The notes under the pieces are model-generated. The model did not search any database. It had not been told where the DNA came from and worked only from the letters and a program-made list of their open reading frames with translations. This document shows positions 1 through 10,943 of a stretch of DNA of 64,000 nucleotides, piece by piece (positions within the stretch are counted from its first letter, which is position 1; every line of letters begins with the position of its first letter). The DNA is from Streptomyces antimicrobicus (GTDB taxonomy: Bacteria > Actinomycetota > Actinomycetes > Streptomycetales > Streptomycetaceae): assembly GCF_020532625.1 (NCBI RefSeq), contig NZ_JAJAUY010000016.1, positions 1 to 64,000 on the forward strand. The letters are read 5' to 3'. The position numbers and the translations under genes are program-made.

Positions 1-1169
1 AGCACGGCGCCCCCGGCCAGCGCCCGCCCGTCCGGCCGGCCCGCCGACAGCGCCGTCCAGGCCGCGATCACCACGATCCCGGCCAGCACGAACGTCTGCC
101 GGTACGGACTGCCGTTGGGCGTGGCGAAGACGTGCCAGGCCAGGTGCGTCGGCGTCCACTGGAAGGACACCGCGACGGCCACCACCAGCCCGGTCCACCA
201 CCAGCGGGTCCGCCGCGGCACCCCCCGGTGCAGCGGCAGCGCCGCCGCCAGCAGCAGGGTCCCGGTGCCGACGAACACGGCCGGCGAGGAGAAGCTGTAC
301 GTCGCCGGCAACGCCCGCGCGAAGACGTCCGCCCACGGCACCGGGGCGAACTGCCTGCTCCAGCCCGGATGGGCCTGTCGCGAGCTGAGGAAGAGCGGCA
401 CCAGCACCGGAGCGGCCAGCAGCAGCCCGAGCACCGTCGAGGCGGCCGCGCGCAGCCCGGTCGCGGCCCGCTCGCGCAAGGACCGCCGGGTCAGCACCAC
501 CCGCACCAGCAGCACCAGCGCCGCGCCGAGCGTGGCCATGTAGGCGGTGTAGAAGTTCGCCGTCCAGCACAGCGCGACCACCACCGGCGCGGCCACCGGC
601 CGCCGCCCGCGCAGCGCCCATTCGCCGGTCAGGCACAGCAGCGGGAAGGCGATCAGCCCGTCCAGCCACATCGGGTTGTAGGCGGCCTCGACCACCGACC
701 AGCCGCACAGCGCGTACGAGGCCGCCAGCAGCCCCGCCGCCCACCACGGCCCGCGCCGCAGGGTGCGCAGCAGCCAGGCCATGGCCGCGGCGGCGGCCGC
801 CGTCTTCACCAGCGTGACGACGTACACCGCGAGGTCGATGTCGGCGCGCGGGAACAGGCCGACCAGCGGGGCGAACGGGCTGGCCAGGTACGTGCCGAAG
901 TCCGGCAGGAAGCTGGTGCCGTAGCCGGAGCGCCAGTTGAGCAGCAGCCCGCCGGCCGCCCGGCCGTGGAGCAGGTCCCACAACTGGGCGTGGAAGGGGA
1001 CGAACTGGTTGCCCAGGTCGTTGACGCTGCGGTGGCGGGGCCCGTACGGGTACACCCGCGCGACCGCGTCCCCGGCGGCCGCGGCCACGGTGGTGACGAG
1101 GGCGGCGAGGAGGGCCCCGCGCCGGCTGTCCCGGCGCGGCGCGCGGAGGTCGGTGTGCTCGCTCGACAT
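1..1169 (-). CDS. YfhO-family multispanning membrane protein, C-terminus cut off by the window
   Basis: The minus frame is open from an ATG at 1169 to the window edge, giving about 389 residues with no stop, so the C-terminal part lies outside. A GGGAAGG ribosome-binding site sits about 8 bases before the ATG. The N-terminus is short and basic, followed by a first hydrophobic segment near residues 17-37 and then an extracytoplasmic stretch containing VNDLGNQFVPFHAQLWDLL and a G-Y-G-T-S-F-L-P-D-F element, which resembles the first loop of YfhO-type proteins. At least eight further hydrophobic segments follow. YfhO proteins are GT-C-like membrane proteins linked to glycosylation of wall polymers; the exact substrate here is unknown. 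It is divergent from the lipoprotein gene at 1395. Family assignment is by recognition of sequence pattern, not by a search. Confidence 0.75.
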   Translation of the reverse strand, partial: MSSEHTDLRAPRRDSRRGALLAALVTTVAAAAGDAVARVYPYGPRHRSVNDLGNQFVPFHAQLWDLLHGRAAGGLLLNWRSGYGTSFLPDFGTYLASPFAPLVGLFPRADIDLAVYVVTLVKTAAAAAAMAWLLRTLRRGPWWAAGLLAASYALCGWSVVEAAYNPMWLDGLIAFPLLCLTGEWALRGRRPVAAPVVVALCWTANFYTAYMATLGAALVLLVRVVLTRRSLRERAATGLRAAASTVLGLLLAAPVLVPLFLSSRQAHPGWSRQFAPVPWADVFARALPATYSFSSPAVFVGTGTLLLAAALPLHRGVPRRTRWWWTGLVVAVAVSFQWTPTHLAWHVFATPNGSPYRQTFVLAGIVVIAAWTALSAGRPDGRALAGGAV

Positions 1170-1306
1170 GGTGCACGGACCTTCCCAGCACCGTACGACC
1201 GCCGGATGGCCACGCGGTGAACGCGTACCCCGACACCCCGGGAATCGTTGGTCGAATCGGTGGCCCGCACCCCTTCGACTGCATACCATCGATCACCGCA
1301 AGGCCC

Positions 1307-1324
1307 TTGTGCACCGATGCACAA
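1307..1324. promoter_or_regulatory. Inverted repeat TTGTGCA-N4-TGCACAA, candidate operator
   Basis: A perfect 7-base inverted repeat with a 4-base centre (CCGA) lies between the divergent YfhO-like gene and the lipoprotein gene, 71 bases before the TTG start at 1395. The symmetry suggests a dimeric regulator site; the regulator is unknown. Confidence 0.4.
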
Positions 1325-1394
1325 TCCCGCCCGTCGCCCGACCACCACCCCACATCGCGGCGCTCAGCGCCGCTGTGATCACCGGGAGGCTCCT

Positions 1395-2021
1395 TTGCAC
1401 CGTCGCGCCGCGCTCTCCGTGTCCGCCGCCCTGCTCGCCGCGGCCCCGCTCCTGTCCGCCTGCGGGTCGTCGCCCGCGCGGCCCGGTACGGCGGCCGTGG
1501 TCGGGGGCGAGCGGATCACCACGTCGGCCGTGCAGGCCGAGGTCAAGGACGTCCGGGCCGCCCAGAACCGCTCGCCGCAGGGGCCGGCGCTGATCCAGGC
1601 CACCGCCGGTCTGGAGCGGCACAAGCTGGAGCGGATGATCCAGCTGGCGCTGCTGGAGCGGGCGGCCAAGGACGCCGGGGTGCGGGTGAGCACCGCCGAG
1701 GTGGAGGCCGAGCGGGAGCGGAAGCTGGAGCAGGCCGGCGGCCGCGCGCAGCTGGAGGCGGCAGCGCTGCAGCAGGCCTTCCTCGCGCCGGACCAGATCG
1801 ACGTCGACACCCGCTTCAAGCTGCTGCGCGACAAGCTCTACGACCACTACGGCAGCCAGGACAAGGCGGTCGAGGAGCTGCGCCGGACCGCCGAGAAGCT
1901 GCGCGTGGAGCTGAACCCGCGGTTCGGCAGCTGGGACCCGCAGCAGATCGGGCTGGGCGACAAGGGCACTGCCTGGATCCTCCAGAAGAGCCGGCCCGAG
2001 CAGCCGGTCGCCGGGGCCTGA
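1395..2021 (+). CDS. SurA N-terminal-domain lipoprotein
   Basis: The protein has 208 residues. I chose the TTG at 1395 because GGGAGG lies 5 bases before it and the translation then opens with a compact lipoprotein signal peptide (HRR, a hydrophobic core, then lipobox LSAC with the lipidated Cys near residue 23); the longer frame upstream adds 49 residues of non-signal sequence. After the Cys comes a helical region with the pattern seen in SurA/PrsA N-terminal chaperone domains (VGGERITTSAVQAEV, ERMIQLALLERAAKDAGV, VSTAEVEAE). There is no peptidyl-prolyl isomerase parvulin domain. The likely role is as a membrane-anchored folding factor for secreted proteins; that is inference. The mazG gene follows 44 bases downstream on the same strand. 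Confidence 0.8.
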   Translation: MHRRAALSVSAALLAAAPLLSACGSSPARPGTAAVVGGERITTSAVQAEVKDVRAAQNRSPQGPALIQATAGLERHKLERMIQLALLERAAKDAGVRVSTAEVEAERERKLEQAGGRAQLEAAALQQAFLAPDQIDVDTRFKLLRDKLYDHYGSQDKAVEELRRTAEKLRVELNPRFGSWDPQQIGLGDKGTAWILQKSRPEQPVAGA

Positions 2022-2065
2022 CGCCCGGGGCCCGGGGAGCGCCGGGGCGGAGGTAGGTTCGAGGG

Positions 2066-3124
2066 GTGACCGACGAGAACACCCCCGAGCCGACCGCCGC
2101 CGAGACCGGCCGCATCGTCCTGCTGACCACCAGCCACCGGGTCGCCCCCGGCGTGCTGTCCTGGCCGGCCTGGCAGGCCCTGCGGACCGCCGACCGCGTC
2201 CTGTGCGCCGATCCGCAGCACCCGCAGCTGCCGTACCTGCGGGAGGCGGGCGTCGAGGTCACCCACGAGACGCCCGACGCCCACGCCCTGGTCGAGGCCT
2301 GCGCGGGCGGCCGTACGGTCGTGGTGCTGCCCGGCGGCGAGGGCGACCAGCGCCTGACCGACGGCCTGGCCCGGCTCGCCGGCTCCGGCCGCGTCGCCAT
2401 GCCCGAGCTGGAACTGCTGCCCGGCTCCTACGACCTGCCCGGCGCCCGGCTGCTGGACCTGGTCCAGGTCATGGACCGGCTGCGCCGCGAATGCCCCTGG
2501 ACCTCGCGCAAGACGCACCGGGGCCTGGCGAAGTACGCCATCGAGGAGGCGTACGAGCTGGTCGAGGCGATCGAGGACGGCAGCCGGGACGAGCTGCGCG
2601 AGGAGCTGGGCGACGTCCTGCTCCAGGTGGTCTTCCACGCCCGGATCGCGGAGGAGGGCGAGGGGGAGGACGGCGCCGAGCCCTTCTCCATCGACGACGT
2701 GGCCGGGACCCTGGTCGACAAGCTCGTCCACCGCCACCCGCACGTCTTCGGCGACGCCACCGCCGAGACCCCCGAGGACGTGCACGCGCACTGGCTGCGC
2801 ACCAAGGCGGTGGAGAAGCGGCGCGCGTCGGTGACGGACGGCATCCCGCTGGGACAGCCGGGCCTCGCGCTCGCGGCCAAGCTCGCCGGCCGGGTCCGCG
2901 CGGACGGGCTGGACGTGGCGCTGCCGCGGGGCGAGGGCATCGGCTACGAGCTGCTGGCGCTGGCCGCGCGCGCCGAGGCCGAGGGCGTCGACCCGGAGAC
3001 CGCGCTGCGCGCGGCCGCCCGCGCCTACCGGGACGCGATCCGGGCCGCCGAGGGCGTCACGGGGCAGGGGGACCGGTCCGACGGCGACGCCGCCCGGAGC
3101 TCCTCCTCGCCGACCGACCGGTAG
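2066..3124 (+). CDS. mazG: Nucleoside triphosphate pyrophosphohydrolase MazG
   Basis: This 352-residue protein hydrolyses nucleoside triphosphates to monophosphates and pyrophosphate, a housecleaning activity. The GTG start at 2066 follows a purine-rich stretch (GAGGG). Residues about 115-330 form the MazG region: a CPW...KTH motif near 142-151, then the metal-binding helices EEAYELVEAIEDG and REELGDVLLQVVFHARIAEE, and later DVHAHWLRTKAVEK. The first ~110 residues resemble a shortened tetrapyrrole-methylase (YabN-like) N-terminal domain, with no obvious complete SAM-binding motif. The C-terminal tail is Ser/Asp/Arg-rich and probably disordered. It sits 44 bases after the lipoprotein gene and converges on the flavohemoglobin gene. 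Confidence 0.9.
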   Translation: MTDENTPEPTAAETGRIVLLTTSHRVAPGVLSWPAWQALRTADRVLCADPQHPQLPYLREAGVEVTHETPDAHALVEACAGGRTVVVLPGGEGDQRLTDGLARLAGSGRVAMPELELLPGSYDLPGARLLDLVQVMDRLRRECPWTSRKTHRGLAKYAIEEAYELVEAIEDGSRDELREELGDVLLQVVFHARIAEEGEGEDGAEPFSIDDVAGTLVDKLVHRHPHVFGDATAETPEDVHAHWLRTKAVEKRRASVTDGIPLGQPGLALAAKLAGRVRADGLDVALPRGEGIGYELLALAARAEAEGVDPETALRAAARAYRDAIRAAEGVTGQGDRSDGDAARSSSSPTDR

Positions 3125-3168
3125 TGACGACCGGTACCGACGACCAGTAATAAGGGGACAAGGCCCGC

Positions 3169-3188
3169 CGCGCCGCCCTAGCGGCGCG
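3169..3188. terminator. Convergent hairpin between mazG and the flavohemoglobin gene
   Basis: An 8-base perfect stem CGCGCCGC/GCGGCGCG with loop CCTA overlaps the stop codon of the minus-strand gene (3178). Its place between two converging genes suggests a bidirectional terminator. There is no T-run, as is usual in this GC-rich context. Confidence 0.45.
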
Positions 3189-4377
3189 CCGCCGGGTCGT
3201 GCCAGTGCGGGTCCGGCGGGTCCAGGAACCATTCGGCGAAGCCGAGGGGCCGGGGCCGGCCCGCGCCCGCGCCGACCGGGGCCGCGTCGTGGAAGACGCG
3301 GGCCGGGTCGGCGCCCAGTTCCCGCACCAGGTGGGCTATCTCCTCCACGAACGGCGCCGGACCGCTGAGGTAGACGTCCTGGTCGGGCCACAGGCCCCGG
3401 TGGCTCAGGGCGGTGGCCAGCCGCTCGGTGGCCTGGTGGGGGTGGCCGCCCGGGGCGGGCGTGAGGTAGCTGACGCTCAGCCAGCCGAGCCGGTCGGCGA
3501 GGTCGTCGATGAGCGGGCGGTCGTAGAGGTAGGCGGCGTCCCGGGCGACCACGAAGAGCCGGACGGCCGTGTCGGGAGGGCGCTCGACCAGTTCCTCCAG
3601 CATCGCCCGCACCGGCGCCCAGCCGGTGCCGGCCGCGACGAGGCTGATCGGGCGGCCGTCGCGGCGCAGGACCGCGCGGCCGCCCGGCGCCCCGAGCCGC
3701 AGCCGCTCCCCGGGGGCGGTCTCGCGCACCAGCGCGGTGCTCAGGCGTCCCCCGTCGATCCGGCTGACGTGCAGGTCGACGGTGCGGTCGGGGCGGGGCG
3801 CGTTGCCCAGGGAGTACGGGCGCCACACCTGGGGGACGCGCTCGCTGCTGACGCTGACGTACTGGCCGGGCAGGTAGGGGAGCGGGGCGTGGGGGAGCAG
3901 GGTGAGGACCCCGATGTCGTCCCCGTACCTGAGGTGGCGGACCACCTCCGCGTCCCACCAGGGCGGGTCCTGGCTGGCGGCGGCGCCGGCCGTCATCGCG
4001 TCGGCGATCACCTGGAAGGCCTCGGCCCAGGCCTTGTCGGTGGCGGGGGTCCACGCGTCGCCGCAGGCGGCGGCGAGGGCGGCGCGCAGGCTGGTGCCGA
4101 CGGCGGCGTAGTGCTCGGGGGCGACCAGGTACTTGCGGTGGTCGCGGCCGAGGTCGTGGAGGTAGGGCAGGAGGTGCTCGTCGTCCAGGCGGGCCACGAT
4201 CCGGGTGAGGGCGGCGAAGAGCCGGTCCCGCTGGCGTTCCGCCTCCCCGGGGGAGGCGGGGAAGAGCTCCCGCAGGGCCGGGTGGTGCCAGAACAGGTGT
4301 GCGTAGAAGAACTTGACGGTGTGTTCGGCCCGTCGCTCCACCACCGCGAAACTGCTTTTCAAGATCTCCACGTCCAC
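3178..4377 (-). CDS. Flavohemoglobin-type globin-reductase (nitric oxide dioxygenase family)
   Basis: The protein of about 399 residues joins a globin domain (1-135) to an FAD/NAD(P)H reductase (145-390). Visible residues include distal Tyr25 in FFYAHLFW, Phe39, and proximal His80 in GRDHRKYLV. The reductase shows the FAD motif RPYS (186-189) and the NAD(P) motif AAGTGWAP (248-255). The family oxidises NO to nitrate using NAD(P)H and O2. The frame extends upstream to an ATG at 4455, but those 26 codons have many T-ending third positions, unlike the rest, and contain a good promoter whose -10 lies 7 bases before the GTG at 4377. I therefore prefer a leaderless GTG start. No NsrR-like site was recognised. 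It is divergent from the P450. Confidence 0.82.
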   Translation of the reverse strand: MDVEILKSSFAVVERRAEHTVKFFYAHLFWHHPALRELFPASPGEAERQRDRLFAALTRIVARLDDEHLLPYLHDLGRDHRKYLVAPEHYAAVGTSLRAALAAACGDAWTPATDKAWAEAFQVIADAMTAGAAASQDPPWWDAEVVRHLRYGDDIGVLTLLPHAPLPYLPGQYVSVSSERVPQVWRPYSLGNAPRPDRTVDLHVSRIDGGRLSTALVRETAPGERLRLGAPGGRAVLRRDGRPISLVAAGTGWAPVRAMLEELVERPPDTAVRLFVVARDAAYLYDRPLIDDLADRLGWLSVSYLTPAPGGHPHQATERLATALSHRGLWPDQDVYLSGPAPFVEEIAHLVRELGADPARVFHDAAPVGAGAGRPRPLGFAEWFLDPPDPHWHDPAARR

Positions 4378-4384
4378 AGCAACG

Positions 4385-4415
4385 ACAGTAGGAGCGGCGA
4401 AGAAGCCGAGGTCAA
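4385..4415 (-). promoter_or_regulatory. Promoter for a leaderless flavohemoglobin transcript
   Basis: On the minus strand TTGACC (4415-4410) and TACTGT (4390-4385) are 19 bases apart, and the GTG codon at 4377 begins 7 bases after the -10 box. This matches the housekeeping-sigma pattern with transcription starting at the initiation codon. The spacer is slightly long, so the call is moderate. Confidence 0.5.
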
Positions 4416-4493
4416 GCTCCGGAGGATCTACGGACAGCCGCGGCGAAGCGGCCATATGGGATGACCGGTGGCGGGCCGGGTTACGGTCGGGGG

Positions 4494-5798
4494 GTGCACG
4501 ACGACCCCGCCGCCGAGACCGGCCCCGCCGACGAGACCGCCCCCGCCGCCGGGACCGCCCCCGCCACCCCGGCCGCTCCCACGCTCTTCGACTGGGAGTT
4601 CGCCACCGACCCGTACCCGGCCTACGCCTGGCTGCGCGAGCACTCCCCGGTGCACCGCACCCGGCTGCCCAGCGGGGTCGAGGCCTGGCTCGTGACGCGG
4701 TACGCCGACGCCAAGCAGGCGCTGGCGGACCAGCGGCTGAGCAAGAATCCCGTGCACCACGCGGAGCCGGCCCACGCCAAGGGCAAGACGGGCATTCCGG
4801 GCGAGCGCAAGGCCGAGCTGATGACCCACCTGCTCAACATCGACCCGCCGGACCACACCCGGCTGCGCCGGCTGGTGTCGAAGGCCTTCACCCCGGGCCG
4901 GGTCGCCGAGTTCACCCCGCGGGTGCAGGAGCTGACCGACCACCTGATCGACGGCTTCGCCGGGAAGGGCGAGGCGGACCTCATCCACGAGTTCGCCTTC
5001 CCGCTCCCCATCTACGCCATCTGCGAGATGCTCGGCGTACCGCGTGAGGACCAGGACGACTTCCGGGACTGGGCGGGCATGATGATCCGCCACGGCGGCG
5101 GGCCGCGCGGCGGGGTCGCCCGCTCCGTGAAGCAGATGCGGACCTACCTCGTCGAGCTCATCCACCGCAAGCGGGACGATCTGGGCGACGACCTGATCTC
5201 CGGGCTGATCCGGGCGAGCGACCACGGCGAGCACCTGACGGAGAACGAGGCCGCCGCCATGGCCTTCATCCTGCTCTTCGCCGGTTTCGAGACCACCGTC
5301 AACCTCATCGGCAACGGACTGCACTCGCTGTTCGCCCACCCCGGCCAGCGCCGCCGGCTCCAGGACTCCCTCGCCGCCGGCGAGAGCGACCTGCTGGCCA
5401 CCGCCGTCGAGGAACTGCTGCGCTACGACGGCCCGGTGGAGCTGGCCACCTGGCGGTTCGCCACCCGCCCGCTGACCCTCGGCGGGCAGTCGATCGCGGC
5501 CGGCGACCCGGTGCTGGTCGTCCTCGCCGCCGCCGACCGCGACCCCGCGCGCTTCGCCGAGCCCGACACACTGGACCTCGCCCGGCGCGACAACCAGCAC
5601 CTCGGCTACGGCCACGGCATCCACTACTGCCTCGGCGCGCCCCTGGCCCGGCTGGAGGGCCGGACGGCGCTCGCGACTTTGCTGACGCGTCTGCCCGACC
5701 TCGAACTGGCCGTGGACCCGGACGAGCTGCGCTGGCGCGGCGGACTGATCATGCGTGGCCTGCGCACCCTTCCGGTGCGCTTCACACCCCGCAATTAA
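4494..5798 (+). CDS. Cytochrome P450
   Basis: This is a soluble bacterial P450 of about 434 residues. The I-helix oxygen-activation motif AGFETT is followed by K-helix ExxR in EELLR, and the heme-binding loop reads GYGHGIHYCLG with ligand Cys near residue 379. In most P450s the first aromatic of the heme loop is Phe; Tyr is present here. The frame is open from an ATG at 4461, but the codons between 4461 and 4494 have untypical T-rich third positions and that ATG nearly abuts the divergent gene, so the GTG at 4494 is preferred; neither has a strong ribosome-binding site. No ferredoxin gene is adjacent, so redox partners must come from elsewhere. The substrate cannot be told from sequence. Confidence 0.88.
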   Translation: MHDDPAAETGPADETAPAAGTAPATPAAPTLFDWEFATDPYPAYAWLREHSPVHRTRLPSGVEAWLVTRYADAKQALADQRLSKNPVHHAEPAHAKGKTGIPGERKAELMTHLLNIDPPDHTRLRRLVSKAFTPGRVAEFTPRVQELTDHLIDGFAGKGEADLIHEFAFPLPIYAICEMLGVPREDQDDFRDWAGMMIRHGGGPRGGVARSVKQMRTYLVELIHRKRDDLGDDLISGLIRASDHGEHLTENEAAAMAFILLFAGFETTVNLIGNGLHSLFAHPGQRRRLQDSLAAGESDLLATAVEELLRYDGPVELATWRFATRPLTLGGQSIAAGDPVLVVLAAADRDPARFAEPDTLDLARRDNQHLGYGHGIHYCLGAPLARLEGRTALATLLTRLPDLELAVDPDELRWRGGLIMRGLRTLPVRFTPRN

Positions 5799-5848
5799 CT
5801 GACCTTCCGTCACCTCTGTGATCTTCACGTGATCCGCGCTGCATCGAC

Positions 5849-5878
5849 TTGTGACATGCGTTCGAGGAGCGCTAGGTT
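5849..5878 (+). promoter_or_regulatory. Promoter upstream of the first Rpf gene
   Basis: TTGTGA (5849-5854) and TAGGTT (5873-5878) are separated by exactly 18 bases, a good match to vegetative Streptomyces promoters. This gives a leader of about 70 bases before the ATG at 5953. Just upstream, GTGATCTTCAC is a small dyad that could bind a CRP-like protein, but this is weak. Confidence 0.55.
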
Positions 5879-5952
5879 CCACGTCACCTCCTCAGGGACG
5901 CTCCCGGCCTCGGGCCGGTTCCGTCCCGCCGTCACGCGAAAGGTCCACCCTC

Positions 5953-7032
5953 ATGCGTTCCGGGAACGGCCGCCACAGACGCCCCCGTCAGGTCCCCGCC
6001 CTCGTCGTCACGGCCGGAGTCACCGGCTCCGCGCTCGCCCTGCCGCTGCTCGCCGCCACCAACGCGAGCGCCGCGGACACCGCGACGTGGGACAAGGTCG
6101 CCGAGTGCGAGAGCGGCGGGACCTGGAGCGCCAACTACGGCAGCGGCCTGTACGGCGGGCTCCAGCTCACCCAGGAGCAGTGGGACGCGGCGGGTGGCCG
6201 CTCCTACGCCGAGCGGCCCGACCTCGCCAGCCGCTCCCAGCAGATAGCCGTCGCCGAGCGGCTGCTGGCCAAGGAGGGCACCGAGGCGTGGGAGTTGTGC
6301 GCGCAGCCGGCGGGCCTGGCCCAGCACGGCCCGGCGCCCGAGGTGGACCCGGGCACGCCCGGGCACCAGCGCGCGGCCGAGCCGTCCCCGGTCCGCCCGT
6401 CGGAATCGCCCACCGGGCAGGGCGGGTCGGGCGACCAGGGCACCGTGATGATCCCGGCCACGCCCGGCGGCCCGAGCATCCCCGCCACCACCCCGCCCCT
6501 CATGGACCCCGTCGGCCCGCAGGCGCCGGCCCTGCCCGGACTGCCCGTCATGCCCGCGCCGGACGTGCCGACGACGCCGCCGGTCACCCCGGGCGGCTCC
6601 ACGGCTCCGACCGCGCCGACGGCCCCCACGGTCCCCACGGCCCCGACGACCCCGACCGCCCCCACGGCGCCCGGCACGCCGGGCGCGACCCCCACCGCCC
6701 CGGGTGCGCCCTCGGCCGCCCCCGGCGCCACCGGTGCCCCCACCGCCCCCGGTGCGCCCTCCGCGGACACCGGCACCGCCACCGGGACCGGCGACTCGGC
6801 CGCGGGCACCGGGCGGCACCGCGGCGCCCCTGCCGCCGAGGCCCCGACCGGAACTGAAACCACCTCAGACCCGACGTACACGGTGAAACCGGGCGACAGC
6901 CTGACGGCCATCGCGGACGCCAAGGGGGTCGAGGGCGGCTGGAGTGCCCTGTACAAGGCCAATGAGCAGGTCATCGGCACCGACGCGGACCTGATCAAGC
7001 CGGGCCAGAATCTGGATGTAACCCCGAAATAG
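5953..7032 (+). CDS. Resuscitation-promoting-factor-like transglycosylase with Pro/Thr/Ala linker and LysM
   Basis: The 359-residue secreted protein starts at ATG 5953 (GAAAGG nearby), giving a signal peptide cleaved near Ala40. Residues 41-118 form the Rpf lysozyme-like domain, with catalytic Glu53 in ECESGGTW and the G-L-Y-G-G-L-Q core. A long low-complexity linker (about 120-300) is built of Pro, Thr, Ala and Gly, including tandem APTAPT-type runs. A LysM domain (about 311-357, beginning YTVKPGDSLTAIADAKGV) binds peptidoglycan. Rpf enzymes cut wall peptidoglycan and support spore germination and regrowth. It is followed by a second Rpf gene with a closely related start and end but a different linker and different control. 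Confidence 0.88.
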   Translation: MRSGNGRHRRPRQVPALVVTAGVTGSALALPLLAATNASAADTATWDKVAECESGGTWSANYGSGLYGGLQLTQEQWDAAGGRSYAERPDLASRSQQIAVAERLLAKEGTEAWELCAQPAGLAQHGPAPEVDPGTPGHQRAAEPSPVRPSESPTGQGGSGDQGTVMIPATPGGPSIPATTPPLMDPVGPQAPALPGLPVMPAPDVPTTPPVTPGGSTAPTAPTAPTVPTAPTTPTAPTAPGTPGATPTAPGAPSAAPGATGAPTAPGAPSADTGTATGTGDSAAGTGRHRGAPAAEAPTGTETTSDPTYTVKPGDSLTAIADAKGVEGGWSALYKANEQVIGTDADLIKPGQNLDVTPK

Positions 7033-7073
7033 GGGCACTTCAGGCGCCCGGAAAGGGTTTGATGTCCGTTTCG

Positions 7074-7152
7074 TGCAAGTGAGACATGCATCTCTTCCGG
7101 TCAACTGGCGTGTCCCTCTTGCGGAATGTCCCAAACCCCCGTCTCACCTGCA
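7074..7152. repeat. Near-perfect 12-base inverted repeat between the two rpf genes
   Basis: TGCAAGTGAGAC (7074-7085) and GTCTCACCTGCA (7141-7152) match as inverted repeats at 11 of 12 positions across a 55-base gap. A further TGCAAGT occurs near 7173. The wide loop does not look like a normal terminator; it may be a paired regulator site or a long hairpin. The function is unknown. Confidence 0.35.
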
Positions 7153-7155
7153 TAA

Positions 7156-9785
<2,630 letters not shown>

Positions 9786-9809
9786 ACCTCAGATCCCTCT
9801 AGAGCCTCC

Positions 9810-9852
9810 GTACGTCCCCGCACCCGGTCCCGTACCGTGTGCGGGGACGTAC
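9810..9852 (+). terminator. Terminator hairpin after eno
   Basis: A perfect 14-base stem GTACGTCCCCGCAC/GTGCGGGGACGTAC with a 15-base loop lies 24 bases after the enolase stop and just before divIC. Confidence 0.8.
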
Positions 9853-9877
9853 TGCGTGATACAGGGGAGGCGGGCAC

Positions 9878-10360
9878 ATGGCCGGGAACCGGGACCGGTT
9901 CTCCACCGCGACCAGGCTCAAGCAGCTCGGCGAGCGCACCGCGGCCCACGTCTACCGCTCGCAGACCCGCCGTCAGGTCCGCCGCAGCCGGCTCACCGGC
10001 CGCGCCGCCCTGCTGGTGCTCGTGCTCTGTACGCTGGTCGTCGCTCTCGCGTACCCCATGCGCCAGTACGTCTCCCAGCGCTCGGAGATCGCCGAGCAGC
10101 AGCGGGCCGCCGACGAGGCGCGTCAGCGCCTCGAAGAACTGCGCGACGAGAAGGCCCGCTGGCAGGACCCGGCCTACGTGGAGCAGCAGGCGCGCAAGCA
10201 CCTGCACTACGTACGACCCGGGGAGATCGGCTACACGGTGATCGACCCCGACGCCGAGGCCGAGGAGCGGCGCCGCAGCGGCAAGGACGCGGCGGACCGC
10301 CCCTGGTACTCGAACGTCTGGGACGGCGTCGACAAGGCCGACCGACCCGACAACCGATGA
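9878..10360 (+). CDS. divIC: Cell-division protein DivIC/FtsB family
   Basis: The 160-residue bitopic membrane protein has a basic cytoplasmic N-terminus (to about 42), one transmembrane helix (about 43-60, RAALLVLVLCTLVVALAY) and an extracytoplasmic coiled coil (about 65-100, rich in E, Q, R and A heptads), then the conserved D-P-A-Y-V-E-Q-Q-A-R-K and V-R-P-G-E-I-G-Y elements of septum formation initiators. It belongs to the DivIC-FtsL-FtsQ divisome complex. The start is ATG 9878. It is followed at 31 bases by the DUF501 gene, an arrangement common in Streptomyces next to eno. Confidence 0.93.
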   Translation: MAGNRDRFSTATRLKQLGERTAAHVYRSQTRRQVRRSRLTGRAALLVLVLCTLVVALAYPMRQYVSQRSEIAEQQRAADEARQRLEELRDEKARWQDPAYVEQQARKHLHYVRPGEIGYTVIDPDAEAEERRRSGKDAADRPWYSNVWDGVDKADRPDNR

Positions 10361-10391
10361 TCATCCGCGAACGAAGAGACTTCCTCCAGGC

Positions 10392-10943
10392 ATGCAGACG
10401 CCCCCGCCCCAGACCGAACGGACCGAGCCGACCGAGGCCGACGTCGAGGCGTTCGAGCTTCAGCTCGGCCGCCCGCCGCGCGGGCTGCGCGCCATCGCGC
10501 ACCGCTGCCCCTGCGGCCAGCCGGACGTGGTCGAGACGGCCCCCCGGCTCCCCGACGGCACCCCCTTCCCGACCCTCTACTACCTGACCTGCCCGCGCGC
10601 CGCCTCCGCGATCGGCACGCTGGAGGCCGAGGGCGTGATGAAGGAGATGCAGGCCCGGCTCGCCGAGGACCCGGAGCTGGCCGCGGCCTACCGGGCCGCC
10701 CACGAGGACTACATCCGCCGGCGCGACGCCGTCGAGGTGCTCCAGGGCTTCCCGAGCGCCGGTGGCATGCCCGACCGGGTCAAGTGCCTGCACGTGCTGG
10801 TCGGCCACTCGCTGGCGGCCGGCCCGGGCGTGAACCCGTTCGGCGACGAGGCGCTGGCGATGCTGCCGCAGTGGTGGGCCAAGGGCCCGTGCGTGACGCC
10901 GTGCGCGGCCGGCGGCGGCGAGCAGGAGGGGGAGGCGCGGTGA
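10392..10943 (+). CDS. DUF501-domain protein
   Basis: The 183-residue soluble protein has a DUF501 pattern: an N-terminal acidic arm, FELQLGRPPRGLRAIAHRCPCG, TPFPTLYYLTCPRA, a helical middle, then RVKCLHVLVGHSLAAG and NPFGDEAL near the C-terminus. The CPCG, LTCP and VKCLH cysteines and histidines could bind metal. The function is unknown. Its TGA overlaps the GTG start of the phosphatase gene, so the two are probably translationally coupled and part of the divIC transcript. The ribosome-binding site of this ATG is weak. Confidence 0.85.
   Translation: MQTPPPQTERTEPTEADVEAFELQLGRPPRGLRAIAHRCPCGQPDVVETAPRLPDGTPFPTLYYLTCPRAASAIGTLEAEGVMKEMQARLAEDPELAAAYRAAHEDYIRRRDAVEVLQGFPSAGGMPDRVKCLHVLVGHSLAAGPGVNPFGDEALAMLPQWWAKGPCVTPCAAGGGEQEGEAR

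Noticed and set aside
5799..5952. A second c-di-AMP riboswitch before the first rpf gene
   Set aside because: The leader is only about 70 bases from the promoter and has none of the conserved ydaO blocks.
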